Origin: Prevotella sp.
Lineage (GTDB): Bacteria; Bacteroidota; Bacteroidia; Bacteroidales; Bacteroidaceae
Assembly (NCBI GenBank): GCA_022641735.1
Contig: JALCDQ010000009.1
Span: 1-64,000 of the forward strand
DNA: 64,000 nt
Reading direction: 5' to 3'
Each line of letters opens with the position of its first letter. The stretch's first letter is position 1. The translations under genes were made by a program, and so were the position numbers. Positions 8,742 through 18,600 of this stretch are shown piece after piece. Below the pieces are notes generated by a model. It saw nothing but the letters and a program-made list of their open reading frames with translations. It was not told where the DNA came from and searched no databases.

Positions 8742-10097
8742 ATGAATATTTCATTTGAAAACCCTGACAAAATCAATGGTCTGCTGACCATAACAGTAGA
8801 GGAGTCTGATTATAAGGACAATGTCGAGAAGACATTGAAGGATTATCAGAAAAAGGCAAACGTACCGGGTTTCCGTCCGGGTATGGTTCCTATGGGACTT
8901 ATCAAACGTCAGTTTGGTACTTCAGTAAAGATGGAAGCTGTCAATAAGTTCATTGGCGAGCAGATTTACAAATATGTGCAAGATAACAAAATTCCAATGT
9001 TGGGCGACCCATTACCATCTGATAAGCAGGAGCCTGTAGATTTGGAGAAAGGTACAACTTATACATTCAAGTTCGACATAGCTGTCGCTCCTGAATTCAA
9101 GTGCGAGTTGTCAGGTCATGATAAGGTTGATTATTACAACATTACAGTAGATGATGCCCTGATTGACCAACAGATTAATATGTTCGCTTCACAGGCAGGA
9201 AAATATGAAAAGGCCGAGAATTATCAGGAGAATGACTCTCTGAAAGGCGACCTCCGTGAATTGGATGAGAATGGAAATACAAAGGAAGGCGGTCTTACAG
9301 TAGAGGGTGCTATCTTGATGCCATCTTATATTAAGGTGGAAGACCAGAAGAAGCTCTTTGAAAATGTCAAGTTGGGTGATATCATCACATTTAACCCACG
9401 TAAGGCATACCCCGATAATGACGCAGAAGTGTCTTCTTTGCTGAAGATAGAGCGTGAACAGGTGGCTGAACACATAGGCGATTTCAGTTTCCAACTTACT
9501 GAAATCAATCATTTCCAGAAGCATGAGGTTAATCAAGAACTGTTTGATACCGTTTATGGAAAAGATGCCGTAAAAGATGAGAAGGGTTTCCGCGAGAAGA
9601 TAGCAGAAGGTCTGAAGGCTCAATTGGCTACAGATAGCGACTTCCGCTTTATCCAGGATGTCCGCGCTCATTGTGAAAAGAAAGTCGGAAAAGTGGAATT
9701 CCCAGATGCTCTCTTGAAGAGAATCATGCTTGCCAACAATAAGGATAAGGACCAGGAGTTCGTTGATAAGAACTATGATAATAGCATTAAGGAGCTCACA
9801 TGGCATCTTATTAAGGAGCAATTAGTGGCTGCCAACAATGTGAAGATTGAGGATGCAGATGTGAAGGATGCAGCCAAGGAAGCCGCTCGTGCACAATTTG
9901 CTCAATATGGCATGAATAATGTGCCGGAAGAATACATCGAGCACTATGCTGATGATATGCTCAAGAAGCAGGAAAGTGTACAGCCAATGGTTGACCGCGC
10001 CATCGACCGCAAGCTCACAGAAATCCTTAAGGGTGTCGTGAAATTGAACCCTAAAGAGGTGTCTCTGGATGAATTTAATAAGATGATGAGCGAATAA
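8742..10097 (+). CDS. tig: Trigger factor (ribosome-associated chaperone)
   Basis: 451-residue trigger factor. The N-terminal ribosome-binding domain has a form of the family signature in VPGFRPGMVPMGLIKRQFG, where GFR contacts ribosomal protein L23. The middle region is in the position of the FKBP-like domain but is divergent, as is usual in Bacteroidetes, and the C-terminal helical arms follow. It precedes clpP and clpX, the common tig-clpP-clpX order, but clpP has its own -7 box, so the unit may be split. Confidence 0.93.
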   Translation: MNISFENPDKINGLLTITVEESDYKDNVEKTLKDYQKKANVPGFRPGMVPMGLIKRQFGTSVKMEAVNKFIGEQIYKYVQDNKIPMLGDPLPSDKQEPVDLEKGTTYTFKFDIAVAPEFKCELSGHDKVDYYNITVDDALIDQQINMFASQAGKYEKAENYQENDSLKGDLRELDENGNTKEGGLTVEGAILMPSYIKVEDQKKLFENVKLGDIITFNPRKAYPDNDAEVSSLLKIEREQVAEHIGDFSFQLTEINHFQKHEVNQELFDTVYGKDAVKDEKGFREKIAEGLKAQLATDSDFRFIQDVRAHCEKKVGKVEFPDALLKRIMLANNKDKDQEFVDKNYDNSIKELTWHLIKEQLVAANNVKIEDADVKDAAKEAARAQFAQYGMNNVPEEYIEHYADDMLKKQESVQPMVDRAIDRKLTEILKGVVKLNPKEVSLDEFNKMMSE

Positions 10098-10101
10098 TAA
10101 C

Positions 10102-10129
10102 GTTTTTTACGAAAAAAAACTTCTTTTTT
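10102..10129 (+). terminator. Possible weak terminator after tig
   Basis: GTTTTTT (10102-10108) can pair with AAAAAAC (10114-10120), and a T-rich run follows. The stem is almost all A-T, so strength is doubtful. Confidence 0.35.
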
Positions 10130-10154
10130 ATAAGGGGTTATCGACTTTTTTTAT

Positions 10155-10162
10155 TATCTTTG
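10155..10162 (+). promoter_or_regulatory. -7 box for clpPX
   Basis: TATCTTTG, a good TAnnTTTG match, 72 bp before the clpP ATG at 10234. This points to a clpPX transcript separate from tig. Confidence 0.65.
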
Positions 10163-10233
10163 TTCCTACAACAAGATAGAAAAGGTGGATAACCTCTCTT
10201 TTTGTGTATTACGAACGTATAGAAAGGAATAAT

Positions 10234-10902
10234 ATGAATAGTGATTTTAGAAAATTTGCAACCAAACATTTGGGCATGAATGGTATGACTCTTGATGATG
10301 TGGTAAAAAATCAAGCTCAGTATCTGAACCCTTATATATTGGAGGAGCGTCAGTTAAATGTCACGCAGATGGATGTTTTTTCCCGTCTGATGATGGACCG
10401 TATCATATTTTTAGGAACAGAAATAGACGATTATACAGCAAACACCTTGCAGGCTCAACTGCTTTATCTCGATTCAGTGGACCCAGGTAAAGATGTTTCT
10501 ATCTATATCAACAGCCCGGGCGGAAGCGTCACTGCAGGATTGGGAATTTATGATACCATGCAGTTTATCTCAAGCGATATTGCTACAATCTGCACTGGTA
10601 TGGCAGCTTCTATGGCAGCAGTATTACTCGTTGCGGGAGCTGAAGGCAAACGCTCTGCACTTACTCACAGTCGGGTAATGATACATCAGCCTTTAGGGGG
10701 GGTGCAAGGTCAGGCTTCAGATATCGAAATAGAGGCTAAGGAAATCCAGAAATTTAAGAAAGAATTGTATACAATCATATCCAACCATTCTCATACACCA
10801 TTTGAAAAAGTTTGGCAGGATAGTGACCGTAACTATTGGATGACAGCTGAAGAGGCTAAAGAGTATGGCATGATAGATCAGGTTCTAATTCGTAAGAAGT
10901 AA
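10234..10902 (+). CDS. clpP: ATP-dependent Clp protease proteolytic subunit
   Basis: 222-residue ClpP serine protease. The start at 10234 has AAAGGA eight bases upstream and is preferred to the GTG at 10204. The catalytic triad is S126 (GMAASMAA), H151 (VMIHQP) and D198 (DSDRNYWM). The N-terminal extension of about 30 residues before the first protease strand is longer than in E. coli and may include a propeptide. The stop overlaps the clpX start by one base, so the two subunits are coupled. Confidence 0.95.
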   Translation: MNSDFRKFATKHLGMNGMTLDDVVKNQAQYLNPYILEERQLNVTQMDVFSRLMMDRIIFLGTEIDDYTANTLQAQLLYLDSVDPGKDVSIYINSPGGSVTAGLGIYDTMQFISSDIATICTGMAASMAAVLLVAGAEGKRSALTHSRVMIHQPLGGVQGQASDIEIEAKEIQKFKKELYTIISNHSHTPFEKVWQDSDRNYWMTAEEAKEYGMIDQVLIRKK

Positions 10903-12149
10903 TGCAAAAAAAGAAAATTTGCAGTTTCTGCGGGAAAGATGAAACTCAAGTCAAGCTGATGATCAGTGGCTTGAATGGATTTATATGCGAAGATTGCGTG
11001 CAGCAGGCATATATGATCTTGCAGGAAACGGGTATTCTTACGGCTCCATCTGGCAAAAACAAGCAAGGCGAGAAACCTTTTGCCTTAAAAAAAGTGCCTA
11101 AACCGAAGGAAATCAAGGACTATCTCGACCAATATGTGATTGGGCAAGATGAGGCCAAACGTTACCTGTCGGTATCTGTATACAACCACTACAAGCGTCT
11201 GCAACAGCCAAAAGATGACAATGGAGTAGAGATTGAGAAGAGCAATATTATTATGGTGGGAAGCACGGGAACGGGGAAGACCCTCCTTGCAAGAACCATT
11301 GCCAAGATGCTCGATGTGCCTTTCACCATTGTTGATGCGACTGTTTTCACTGAGGCTGGGTATGTAGGAGAAGATGTGGAAAGCATTCTTTCTCGCTTGC
11401 TCCAAGTGGCTGATTTTGACGTAAAAGCTGCTGAAAGGGGTATTGTGTTTATTGATGAAATCGACAAGATAGCCCGTAAGAGTGACAACCCAAGCATCAC
11501 TCGTGATGTAAGTGGTGAAGGAGTGCAACAAGGATTGCTGAAACTGCTGGAAGGAACAATGGTGAATGTGCCTCCTCAGGGTGGTCGTAAGCATCCTGAT
11601 CAAGAATATATCCATGTAGATACCAGCAATATTCTCTTCATTTGTGGAGGTGCATTTGACGGAATAGAGAATAAGATTGCGCAGCGTTTGAATACACATG
11701 TTGTGGGATATAATTCCGTGCAGAATGTGGCTAAGATAGATAAGAACGACTTAATGAAATACGTTGTTCCGCAAGACTTGAAGTCATTTGGTCTTATTCC
11801 TGAGATTATCGGCCGATTGCCAGTGCTCACTTATTTGAATCCACTTGATCGGGAAGCCCTTCGCAGGATACTGATTGAACCTAAGAATTCTATTATCAGA
11901 CAATATAAAAAATTGTTTGAACTTGATGGTGTAACGTTGGATTTCACAGAAGAAACTCTCGACTTTATAGTCGATAAGGCTCTTGAATATAAATTGGGTG
12001 CCCGTGGATTACGCTCTATCGTAGAGTCTGTGATGATGGATGCCATGTTTGAAATACCTTCTAAGCGCACTAAGACGTTTGATGTGACTCTTGATTATGC
12101 AAAGAAACAGCTTGATAAAGCTCATTTGCAGAAGCTGGAGTCAGCCTAA
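10902..12149 (+). CDS. clpX: ATP-dependent Clp protease ATP-binding subunit ClpX
   Basis: 415-residue AAA+ unfoldase. The N-terminal zinc-binding domain has C7, C10, C29 and C32. The AAA+ core carries Walker A GSTGTGKT, Walker [11 protein letters not shown] and sensor-II GARGLRS. The pore loop is GYVGEDVES and the ClpP-docking IGF-like loop is within [12 protein letters not shown]. Overlap with the clpP stop (TAATG) indicates coupled translation. Confidence 0.97.
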   Translation: MQKKKICSFCGKDETQVKLMISGLNGFICEDCVQQAYMILQETGILTAPSGKNKQGEKPFALKKVPKPKEIKDYLDQYVIGQDEAKRYLSVSVYNHYKRLQQPKDDNGVEIEKSNIIMVGSTGTGKTLLARTIAKMLDVPFTIVDATVFTEAGYVGEDVESILSRLLQVADFDVKAAERGIVFIDEIDKIARKSDNPSITRDVSGEGVQQGLLKLLEGTMVNVPPQGGRKHPDQEYIHVDTSNILFICGGAFDGIENKIAQRLNTHVVGYNSVQNVAKIDKNDLMKYVVPQDLKSFGLIPEIIGRLPVLTYLNPLDREALRRILIEPKNSIIRQYKKLFELDGVTLDFTEETLDFIVDKALEYKLGARGLRSIVESVMMDAMFEIPSKRTKTFDVTLDYAKKQLDKAHLQKLESA

Positions 12150-12156
12150 ACCTAAA

Positions 12157-12201
12157 GGATATAACTGTCAGAAGGGGGATAAATCCCTTCAGACAGTATC
12201 C
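12157..12201 (+). terminator. Hairpin after clpX
   Basis: Long stem: GGATA...CTGTC..GAAGGG pairs with CCCTTC.GACAG.TATCC around an 8-nt loop. There is no T-tract after it, so it may protect an mRNA 3' end or act as a partial terminator before recQ. Confidence 0.5.
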
Positions 12202-12242
12202 TATAACCATTTAATATAGTAGAAAAGGACCTGCTTATTAAT

Positions 12243-14420
12243 ATGACAAAAGAAGTTAATCTTACCGCGAAACTAAAACATTATTTCGGCTTTGACACTT
12301 TCAAAGGCGATCAGGAAGCTATAATCAAAAATTTATTGGCTGGTAATGATGCTTTTGTGCTCATGCCAACGGGTGGAGGAAAGAGCCTTTGCTATCAGTT
12401 GCCATCCCTCATTATGGAAGGCACTGCCATTGTCGTTTCACCACTTATCGCCTTGATGAAAAATCAAGTGGATGTGATTAATGGGATGAGTGAGGATGAA
12501 GGGGTGGCTCATTATCTGAATTCATCTTTGAACAAGTCTGCTATCCAACAGGTGATGGATGATGTAAAAGCGGGGAAGACAAAACTTCTTTATGTTGCAC
12601 CGGAATCGCTGAATAAAGAGGAAAACCTGGAGTTCTTCCGTTCGTTTAAGATTTCTTTCTATGCTATTGATGAGGCTCATTGCATCTCTGAGTGGGGACA
12701 TGATTTCCGTCCTGAATATAGGAATATCCGTCCTACAATCAATAAGATATGTAATGCCCCGGTAATAGCTCTTACTGCGACAGCTACAGATAAGGTCCGC
12801 ACCGATATTAAGAAGAGTTTAGGCATTGTAGATGCCAAGGAGTTCAAAAGCTCTTTCAATCGTCCAAATCTCTATTATGAAGTTCGTCCGAAGACAAAGG
12901 ATATTGATAAGCAGATTATCATGTTTATTAAGCAGCATCCGAATAGGAGCGGCATTATCTATTGTCTTTCGCGTAAAAAGGTGGAAGAACTTGCAGAGAT
13001 CCTGAAAGCCAATGATATAAAGGCAGCTCCTTATCATGCTGGCCTTGACAGTGTCACTCGTTCTCAGACTCAGGATGATTTCCTGATGGAGACCATAGAT
13101 GTGATTGTTGCCACGATTGCTTTTGGCATGGGAATAGACAAACCTGATGTTCGTTTTGTAATACATTATGACATCCCTAAGAGTTTGGAAGGATATTACC
13201 AAGAAACTGGTAGGGCTGGTCGAGATGGAGGAGAAGGTAATTGCATAGCTTTCTATTCAAGTAAAGACTTGAAGAAGTTAGAGAAGTTCATGGAAGGAAA
13301 GCCAGTGGCTGAACAGGATATAGGTCGTCAACTACTTCAGGAAACTGCTGCCTATGCCGAGTCATCAGTATGTAGGCGCAAAATGTTGCTTCATTATTTT
13401 GGAGAGGATTATCCAAAGGACAATTGTGGAAATTGTGATAATTGTCTGCATCCTAAGGAAAGGATAGAAGCTAAAGATCAGTTGCTTATCGTATTGGAGG
13501 CTATCAATGCGATTAAAGAGAACTTCCGTCAGGAATATGTAATAGATTTTGTTAAAGGAAGAGCAACGGATGATATTGTCTCTCACAAGCATGATGAATT
13601 AGAAGAGTTCGGATCTGGAGAGGATGAGGAAGAGAAAATATGGAATCCTGTTATCCGTCAAGCTCTCATTGCTGGTTATCTGAAGAAAGATGTAGAAAAC
13701 TATGGTCTATTGAAAATTACTGCTGCAGGGAAGCGTTTTATGAAGTCGCCTAAGTCGTTTATGATTGTGCTGGACACAGAATTCAATGACGATTATGAAG
13801 ATGAAGAGCCACAAGGTGGAACTGCAGTGCTTGATCCAGAGCTTTTTGCGATGCTGAAAGACCTTCGAAAGAAGGTTGCTAAGAAGCAGAATTTGCCGCC
13901 TTATGTCATTTTCCAGGATGTTTCGCTTGAACAAATGGCCACGATGTATCCTGTTACTTTACAGGAATTGCAGAATATTCAAGGTGTTGGTGCTGGCAAG
14001 GCTAAACGCTATGGACAGGATTTCTGCAATTTAATCAAGCAGCATTGCACAGAGAATGACATTGAACGCCCTGAAGAGTTGCGTGTTAGGACGGTAGCCA
14101 AGAAGAGCATGCTGAAGGTAAAGATTATCCAAAGTATAGATCGTCAGATAGCTTTTGACGACATTGCCAATGCTTTAGGACTTGAATTTGATGAATTGCT
14201 CGATGAGGTGGAAGCCATTGTATATAGTGGTACGAAACTGAATATTGACTATTTCTTGGAAGATGTGATGGATGATGACCGCGTGGAAGACATTTATGAA
14301 TATTTCAGAGAGAGTGAAACAGATGATATTGAAGCTGCCCTTGACGAACTCGGAAAGGATTATAGCGAGGATGAAATCCGTCTTGTACGCATCAAATTCC
14401 TATCAGAAATGGCAAATTAA
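12243..14420 (+). CDS. recQ: ATP-dependent DNA helicase RecQ
   Basis: 725-residue 3'-5' helicase. Walker A is in MPTGGGKSLCYQLP (near residues 41-54) and the DEAH box in AIDEAHCISEWGHDFRPEY. Motif VI is ETGRAGRDGGEGNC. The RQC zinc cysteines are in CRRKMLLHYFGEDYP and NCGNCDNC near residues 377-402. An HRDC domain (DPELFAMLKDLRKKVAKKQ...) follows. The last ~100 residues are acidic and helical and longer than in E. coli RecQ, with a helix-turn-helix-like segment. It starts 94 bp after clpX. Confidence 0.95.
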   Translation: MTKEVNLTAKLKHYFGFDTFKGDQEAIIKNLLAGNDAFVLMPTGGGKSLCYQLPSLIMEGTAIVVSPLIALMKNQVDVINGMSEDEGVAHYLNSSLNKSAIQQVMDDVKAGKTKLLYVAPESLNKEENLEFFRSFKISFYAIDEAHCISEWGHDFRPEYRNIRPTINKICNAPVIALTATATDKVRTDIKKSLGIVDAKEFKSSFNRPNLYYEVRPKTKDIDKQIIMFIKQHPNRSGIIYCLSRKKVEELAEILKANDIKAAPYHAGLDSVTRSQTQDDFLMETIDVIVATIAFGMGIDKPDVRFVIHYDIPKSLEGYYQETGRAGRDGGEGNCIAFYSSKDLKKLEKFMEGKPVAEQDIGRQLLQETAAYAESSVCRRKMLLHYFGEDYPKDNCGNCDNCLHPKERIEAKDQLLIVLEAINAIKENFRQEYVIDFVKGRATDDIVSHKHDELEEFGSGEDEEEKIWNPVIRQALIAGYLKKDVENYGLLKITAAGKRFMKSPKSFMIVLDTEFNDDYEDEEPQGGTAVLDPELFAMLKDLRKKVAKKQNLPPYVIFQDVSLEQMATMYPVTLQELQNIQGVGAGKAKRYGQDFCNLIKQHCTENDIERPEELRVRTVAKKSMLKVKIIQSIDRQIAFDDIANALGLEFDELLDEVEAIVYSGTKLNIDYFLEDVMDDDRVEDIYEYFRESETDDIEAALDELGKDYSEDEIRLVRIKFLSEMAN

Positions 14421-14439
14421 TCTTGAGAATTTATTGTGA

Positions 14440-14511
14440 AAAGCCTCGATATTTCTTAGTCTCTGTTTACGCAATTGCTAGCAGAAACCTTATAGGAGAT
14501 ATCGAGGCTTT
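14440..14511. repeat. Long inverted repeat downstream of recQ
   Basis: A 19-bp stem (14440-14458 with 14493-14511; 13 consecutive Watson-Crick pairs at the base, then three G-U pairs among the rest) closes a 34-nt loop. It begins 19 bp after the recQ stop. It lacks a T-tract, so it is either a read-through hairpin or a different kind of element. Confidence 0.6.
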
Positions 14512-14626
14512 GATAAAATGATTTGTATAATAATTTCAACTGATATTTCATAGTCACCCTGAAAAATAATGAAAAAAGTTGTTGTTTTGCTTAGTTTTTT
14601 GTTTTGTTGAACTGTATAGTTAATAG

Positions 14627-15118
14627 ATGAAGCAAAAAACAGAAATAGAAAGGCTATTCAGAAGCCATTATGAGAGGATGTACAATCTGGCCAGATGCAT
14701 TCTTTATGATGACGATGAATGCAAGGATGTAGTAAGCGATGTGTTTGCGACGCTACTCGCTGATGGCATAGTCCTTTTGCCTGAAATAGAGGAAGGCTAT
14801 CTCTTGCGAAGTGTGCGTAATCGTTGTTTGAATGTGATAGCCCACAAGAGCATCAGAACTCAAGTGGAGAACTTGCTGCTTAATGAAAAAAAGCAGATTT
14901 TTTCGGACGATGATGATGAACAACTTGACCAACTGATGCAGATTATTGATGGGCTTGAACCACCTATTCGCCAACGAATTCTACGGTTACGTTATCTCAA
15001 AGAGATGTCGTATCAGGAGATAGCAGAACGCGAAGGAGTGAGCAAAGTAACCGTCTATAATCATCTATCACAGGCAATAGACCTAATTCGTAAGCAATTT
15101 CTTGCACAGCAAGAGTAA
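14627..15118 (+). CDS. ECF sigma factor, FecI-like
   Basis: 163-residue RNA polymerase sigma-70 factor of the ECF group. Region 2 (residues ~8-75, with YNLARCILYDDDECKDVVSDVF) binds the -10 element and core polymerase. Region 4 (residues ~105-155, with SYQEIAEREGVSKVTVYNHLSQA) is the -35-binding helix-turn-helix. It is followed after 20 bp by a FecR-like anti-sigma factor and then a TonB-dependent receptor, the usual Bacteroidetes cell-surface signalling order. It likely activates its own operon; no promoter was identified. Confidence 0.92.
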   Translation: MKQKTEIERLFRSHYERMYNLARCILYDDDECKDVVSDVFATLLADGIVLLPEIEEGYLLRSVRNRCLNVIAHKSIRTQVENLLLNEKKQIFSDDDDEQLDQLMQIIDGLEPPIRQRILRLRYLKEMSYQEIAEREGVSKVTVYNHLSQAIDLIRKQFLAQQE

Positions 15119-15138
15119 AGTTTCAAGAACAATTTAAA

Positions 15139-15798
15139 ATGAGCAAAACAATGACAAATATGACAATAGAAGAGAAACGGGCGATGTTCTTTGACATGCA
15201 GGAGCACCCCGATAAATACACCGATGAGCAAATAGAAGAGTCGCTTGTCGATGATGACATGCAGACATTTATCCATGATATGGCGATGACTAAGCGTGCT
15301 ATCTTAAAAGCGCATCCTAAGCAAGTGGATATTGATGCAGAATGGCAGAATTTTGCTCATCAGCAAGCACCTCGTCAGCATCGTTGGATGAAGATTGCTG
15401 CTACCTTCATTGGTGTGATATTCCTTTCGGGTGTCGCTTTGGCAGCAGTTCTACAACTAGGAATCTTCCGTGGTTCTAATGAAAAAGAACAGTCTTTAGG
15501 GCAAAATGAAATGGAGCAGATTATTCCGAAAGACAGTTCTAAGGTGATTCCAGCCATACAGAAAGATACGATTAACGAGAAACCTGTCATCTTTGAGAAT
15601 GCTGAACTTGGCAATATCTTGATGCAGATGACAGCCTATTATAACGTTAAACTGGTGTTTGGCGATGAGTCTTCCCGCCATATTCGGCTTTTCTTTAATT
15701 GGGATAAAAAGGAAAGTTTGCAGCGCAATATCGACCTTTTGAATGGCTTCGAGCGCATCAATATCACCTATAAAGACAACACTATAACCGTAGAGTAA
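15139..15798 (+). CDS. FecR-like anti-sigma factor with DUF4974 domain
   Basis: 219 residues. The cytoplasmic part (~75 residues) would hold the sigma factor. One membrane helix lies at about residues 80-102 (MKIAATFIGVIFLSGVALAAVL). The periplasmic end (from ~147) matches the DUF4974/STN-type fold: PVIFENAELGNILMQMTAYY followed by YNV..VF and GFERINITYKDNTITVE. The FecR beta domain normally found between membrane and DUF4974 is mostly missing, so this is a short version. It sits between the sigma factor and the receptor that should signal to it. Confidence 0.85.
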   Translation: MSKTMTNMTIEEKRAMFFDMQEHPDKYTDEQIEESLVDDDMQTFIHDMAMTKRAILKAHPKQVDIDAEWQNFAHQQAPRQHRWMKIAATFIGVIFLSGVALAAVLQLGIFRGSNEKEQSLGQNEMEQIIPKDSSKVIPAIQKDTINEKPVIFENAELGNILMQMTAYYNVKLVFGDESSRHIRLFFNWDKKESLQRNIDLLNGFERINITYKDNTITVE

Positions 15799-15800
15799 TT

Positions 15801-18377
15801 ATGAGAAAGTTGATAATCATATTGCTCTGTGCATGGAGTTGTCAAATCTATGCGCAGCGCATCAATAGAAAATATAATAATGTGTCTATTTCTTATGCCC
15901 TCAAGGAGCTGAATAGCCTGCAGAATAAGTATGCCGTGAACTTCATTTATGATGAATTGGAGGACTTCAAAGTCACAACAGATATTCACGAAAAAAGCGT
16001 TCCCGATGCCATTCAACAGTTGATTGGCTTCTATCCCATCAAGGTGACACAGATGGATAATGTGCTGCTTGTGGAGTGTTTGCAGAAAACTAAAATCAGG
16101 TATAAGGGCAGCATTGTGGATAACAATAATCAGCCTTTGCCTTATGCAAATATTACTTTGCTTAATCCCGTGGATTCTTCTTTCATCACAGGCGGAGTAA
16201 GCAATGAGAGTGGCGTTTTCGTCATCCCATGTGATAACAGGAAGGTTTTGGCAAAAGTCAGTTTCGTAGGTTGCAAGACCGTCTATAGACTTTGTTCCCA
16301 TGAGAATTTAGGTACTATCAAGTTGATAGGCGATGCGAAGGTGCTGGAAGCTGTGAATGTGAAAGGCAGAAAGCCGCTTTTCACGAGGAAAGAGGATAGA
16401 ACAGTCTTCCATGTTGACCAGATTGCAAACTCTGAAGGGCTGTTTGCTACCGATGTGATGAAGTATATTCCGAGGGTTGTAGTCAATGGAAACGGCACTA
16501 TAACGGTGGCAAATACTTCTACAATCATCTTTGTAAATGACCGAAAATTGGAGGATAGCGAGGTGGAAAACTATCTCAAGACGCTTTTGGCATCAGATAT
16601 AGAGCGCATAGAGGTAAAGGAACACAACACGGGAGACCAAGATGCGTCGCTTGCGGGTGGTCAGATTTTCATCTATATGAAGCAGAAAGTCGGCTTTAGT
16701 GGGTATGTCAACCAGTATAGTCGTGTGACAACGCTCGATGGATGGGGATTAGGACCAACGCTTAATCTGTTTTTCGGCACGGCAAGATGGAACATATATG
16801 CCAATTATAGTTACTTCAGAGGCAAGGGCGGACAGATGGCGAAGACCACTCATAATTATCTTTACAATAACACACAGCATTTCAGTGAGCAGGATGTAGA
16901 TTTCTTTAGTTATCATCACGACCTTAAAGTAGGAGGAGTGGTGAATTTGGATGCGAAGAAAAAGCATACTATTGGTCTTGAAGCCAATATCAGCATAAAT
17001 GATAATGATATGCCTGCCAAGAGCAAGATAGTATTTACCGATAGCATCGGCAATAAATATAAGGCCAATAGTGATTGTAATTCTTTCCTTCATAACAATA
17101 TGGATAACGTGGCTTTACAATATAAATGGAAGATTGACGAGAACGATAGTTATCTGAAAGCTCTTATCAATTATAATTACAAATATGGAACTAATAATAG
17201 CGACTTCTTTGCTGATTATCCTACTTACGCTCAACGTAATGCCAGTGAAAAGGACCTTTCAGCCTCATGCGCAAACAATTTTTCCGGTCAGATAGACCTC
17301 AAAAAGGCATGGAAAAGCGGGTGGACTTTGACAGGCGGAGCTAAGTATGAGCAGACAGACAGGCGGAATAGAGACAACCGATATGATATGCTCAATGGGG
17401 GCGCACTTATTCAACCGTCCTTATATAAATATGTGGAGGGTATCTCTGCGGCCTATTTTGGCATGGCAAAAACGTTGCCTCATCATATCTATGCATCGGC
17501 TACTTTGAGGGTGGAAAAAACCAATGCATACGGTGATAACCGTTTGACGGGCATTCGGGAGATTGACCGCAGCTATACTGACTTTGTGCCTTATTTCTAT
17601 TTTTCTCAGTCTTTTGATAATGGATGGGCTTATAACATCAATTTCAACCGTAGTCTTGACCGTCCTTCTTTTTCGCAGTTATCCAACTTCTATAGCCGCT
17701 TGACGGATGCGCTCTATACTTGTGGGAACCCTGATTTACAGCGAGTTATCAACAATAATCTCTCTGCTACCCTCTCCTATAAACAGCATTCGGTGTCGCT
17801 GAATTATCTCTATACGCCCAATTTGATTTGTGAGAACTTCGTTGTGGAGAACGGTATTACCTATCATAAGAACCTGAACAGTGGCAAACGGACGATTTAT
17901 TTGATAGATTACAACTATACTGGGAAAATCTTTAAATGGTGGGATGCCAACTTTTTCATTTCGGGTTCCTATGTGAACACCCCTTGGTCAACCAATATCA
18001 AGCATCTCTGGTATGGCATGACGGCGATTAATAATGATTTCACCTTCGGCAAGATAGGCACCTTTACCTTAGCTTTTACAGCGTGGAAACGTAATATTGA
18101 CGGGAATACAAGCTTTTGTGGCTCAGGCTATATGGACATCGCTTATCGGCGTAGTTTCCTCAAAAACAAGTCGTTATCCTTACGGATGGGCATCAACGAC
18201 CTTTTTAAAGGCATCAAGAGCAACGCTGGCAATATCAGCCCGATACAGCATTATTACTTCTGGGAACAGTCCTCCACCCGTATGGCTTTCGTCAGTCTTA
18301 CCTATACATTCAAGTCGCGTCACACCGTAAAGACGGAGACTATCGAGAATAATAACGAGACGAAGGACCGCTTATAA
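15801..18377 (+). CDS. TonB-dependent outer-membrane receptor with STN domain
   Basis: 858 residues: signal peptide (1-18), STN signalling domain (~25-95), carboxypeptidase-regulatory-like domain (~100-175), plug (~190-290), then a beta-barrel of the outer membrane beta-barrel type related to PF14905. The STN domain (SISYALKELNSLQNKYAVNF) should contact the anti-sigma factor encoded 2 bp upstream when substrate binds. No SusD partner follows, so a small ligand such as a chelate is more likely than a glycan, but the substrate is unknown. The stop is followed by a hairpin and a 22-bp-period array. Confidence 0.88.
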   Translation: MRKLIIILLCAWSCQIYAQRINRKYNNVSISYALKELNSLQNKYAVNFIYDELEDFKVTTDIHEKSVPDAIQQLIGFYPIKVTQMDNVLLVECLQKTKIRYKGSIVDNNNQPLPYANITLLNPVDSSFITGGVSNESGVFVIPCDNRKVLAKVSFVGCKTVYRLCSHENLGTIKLIGDAKVLEAVNVKGRKPLFTRKEDRTVFHVDQIANSEGLFATDVMKYIPRVVVNGNGTITVANTSTIIFVNDRKLEDSEVENYLKTLLASDIERIEVKEHNTGDQDASLAGGQIFIYMKQKVGFSGYVNQYSRVTTLDGWGLGPTLNLFFGTARWNIYANYSYFRGKGGQMAKTTHNYLYNNTQHFSEQDVDFFSYHHDLKVGGVVNLDAKKKHTIGLEANISINDNDMPAKSKIVFTDSIGNKYKANSDCNSFLHNNMDNVALQYKWKIDENDSYLKALINYNYKYGTNNSDFFADYPTYAQRNASEKDLSASCANNFSGQIDLKKAWKSGWTLTGGAKYEQTDRRNRDNRYDMLNGGALIQPSLYKYVEGISAAYFGMAKTLPHHIYASATLRVEKTNAYGDNRLTGIREIDRSYTDFVPYFYFSQSFDNGWAYNINFNRSLDRPSFSQLSNFYSRLTDALYTCGNPDLQRVINNNLSATLSYKQHSVSLNYLYTPNLICENFVVENGITYHKNLNSGKRTIYLIDYNYTGKIFKWWDANFFISGSYVNTPWSTNIKHLWYGMTAINNDFTFGKIGTFTLAFTAWKRNIDGNTSFCGSGYMDIAYRRSFLKNKSLSLRMGINDLFKGIKSNAGNISPIQHYYFWEQSSTRMAFVSLTYTFKSRHTVKTETIENNNETKDRL

Positions 18378-18401
18378 ACGCATTTTAAACTCTCTCTTAA
18401 T

Positions 18402-18445
18402 AGGATGAAGCCAGAGGGAAATGATTCCCAATGGCTTCATCCTTT
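18402..18445 (+). terminator. Hairpin after the TonB receptor
   Basis: Perfect stem AGGATGAAGCCA (18402-18413) with TGGCTTCATCCT (18432-18443), an inner GGGA/TCCC pairing and a short T-run. It ends the sigma/anti-sigma/receptor operon. Confidence 0.7.
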
Positions 18446-18462
18446 GTGGATTAAGGGGATAA

Positions 18463-18594
18463 AGATGTTTGTTTGACGCATAAAAGATGGTTATCAGACT
18501 TTGTTTTCCATAGGAAAACAGTCTGTTTCTATCGTTGAAACAGTCATTACAAACCGTTTGTAATGACCGTCCCAACGGTTTGTACACATCCATG
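18463..18594 (+). repeat. 22-bp-period array D (6 units)
   Basis: Six 22-bp units fill the junction between two convergent genes. The first two begin AGATG and resemble the TTTAC/GTAAA family. The third (18507-18528) has the GAAAACAGTCTGTTT dyad. Units five and six belong to the AACSRTTKGTAWTRRCCG family. The same two latter families occur in array C at 43.6 kb, 25 kb away. Confidence 0.8.
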
Positions 18595-18600
18595 CAATAA

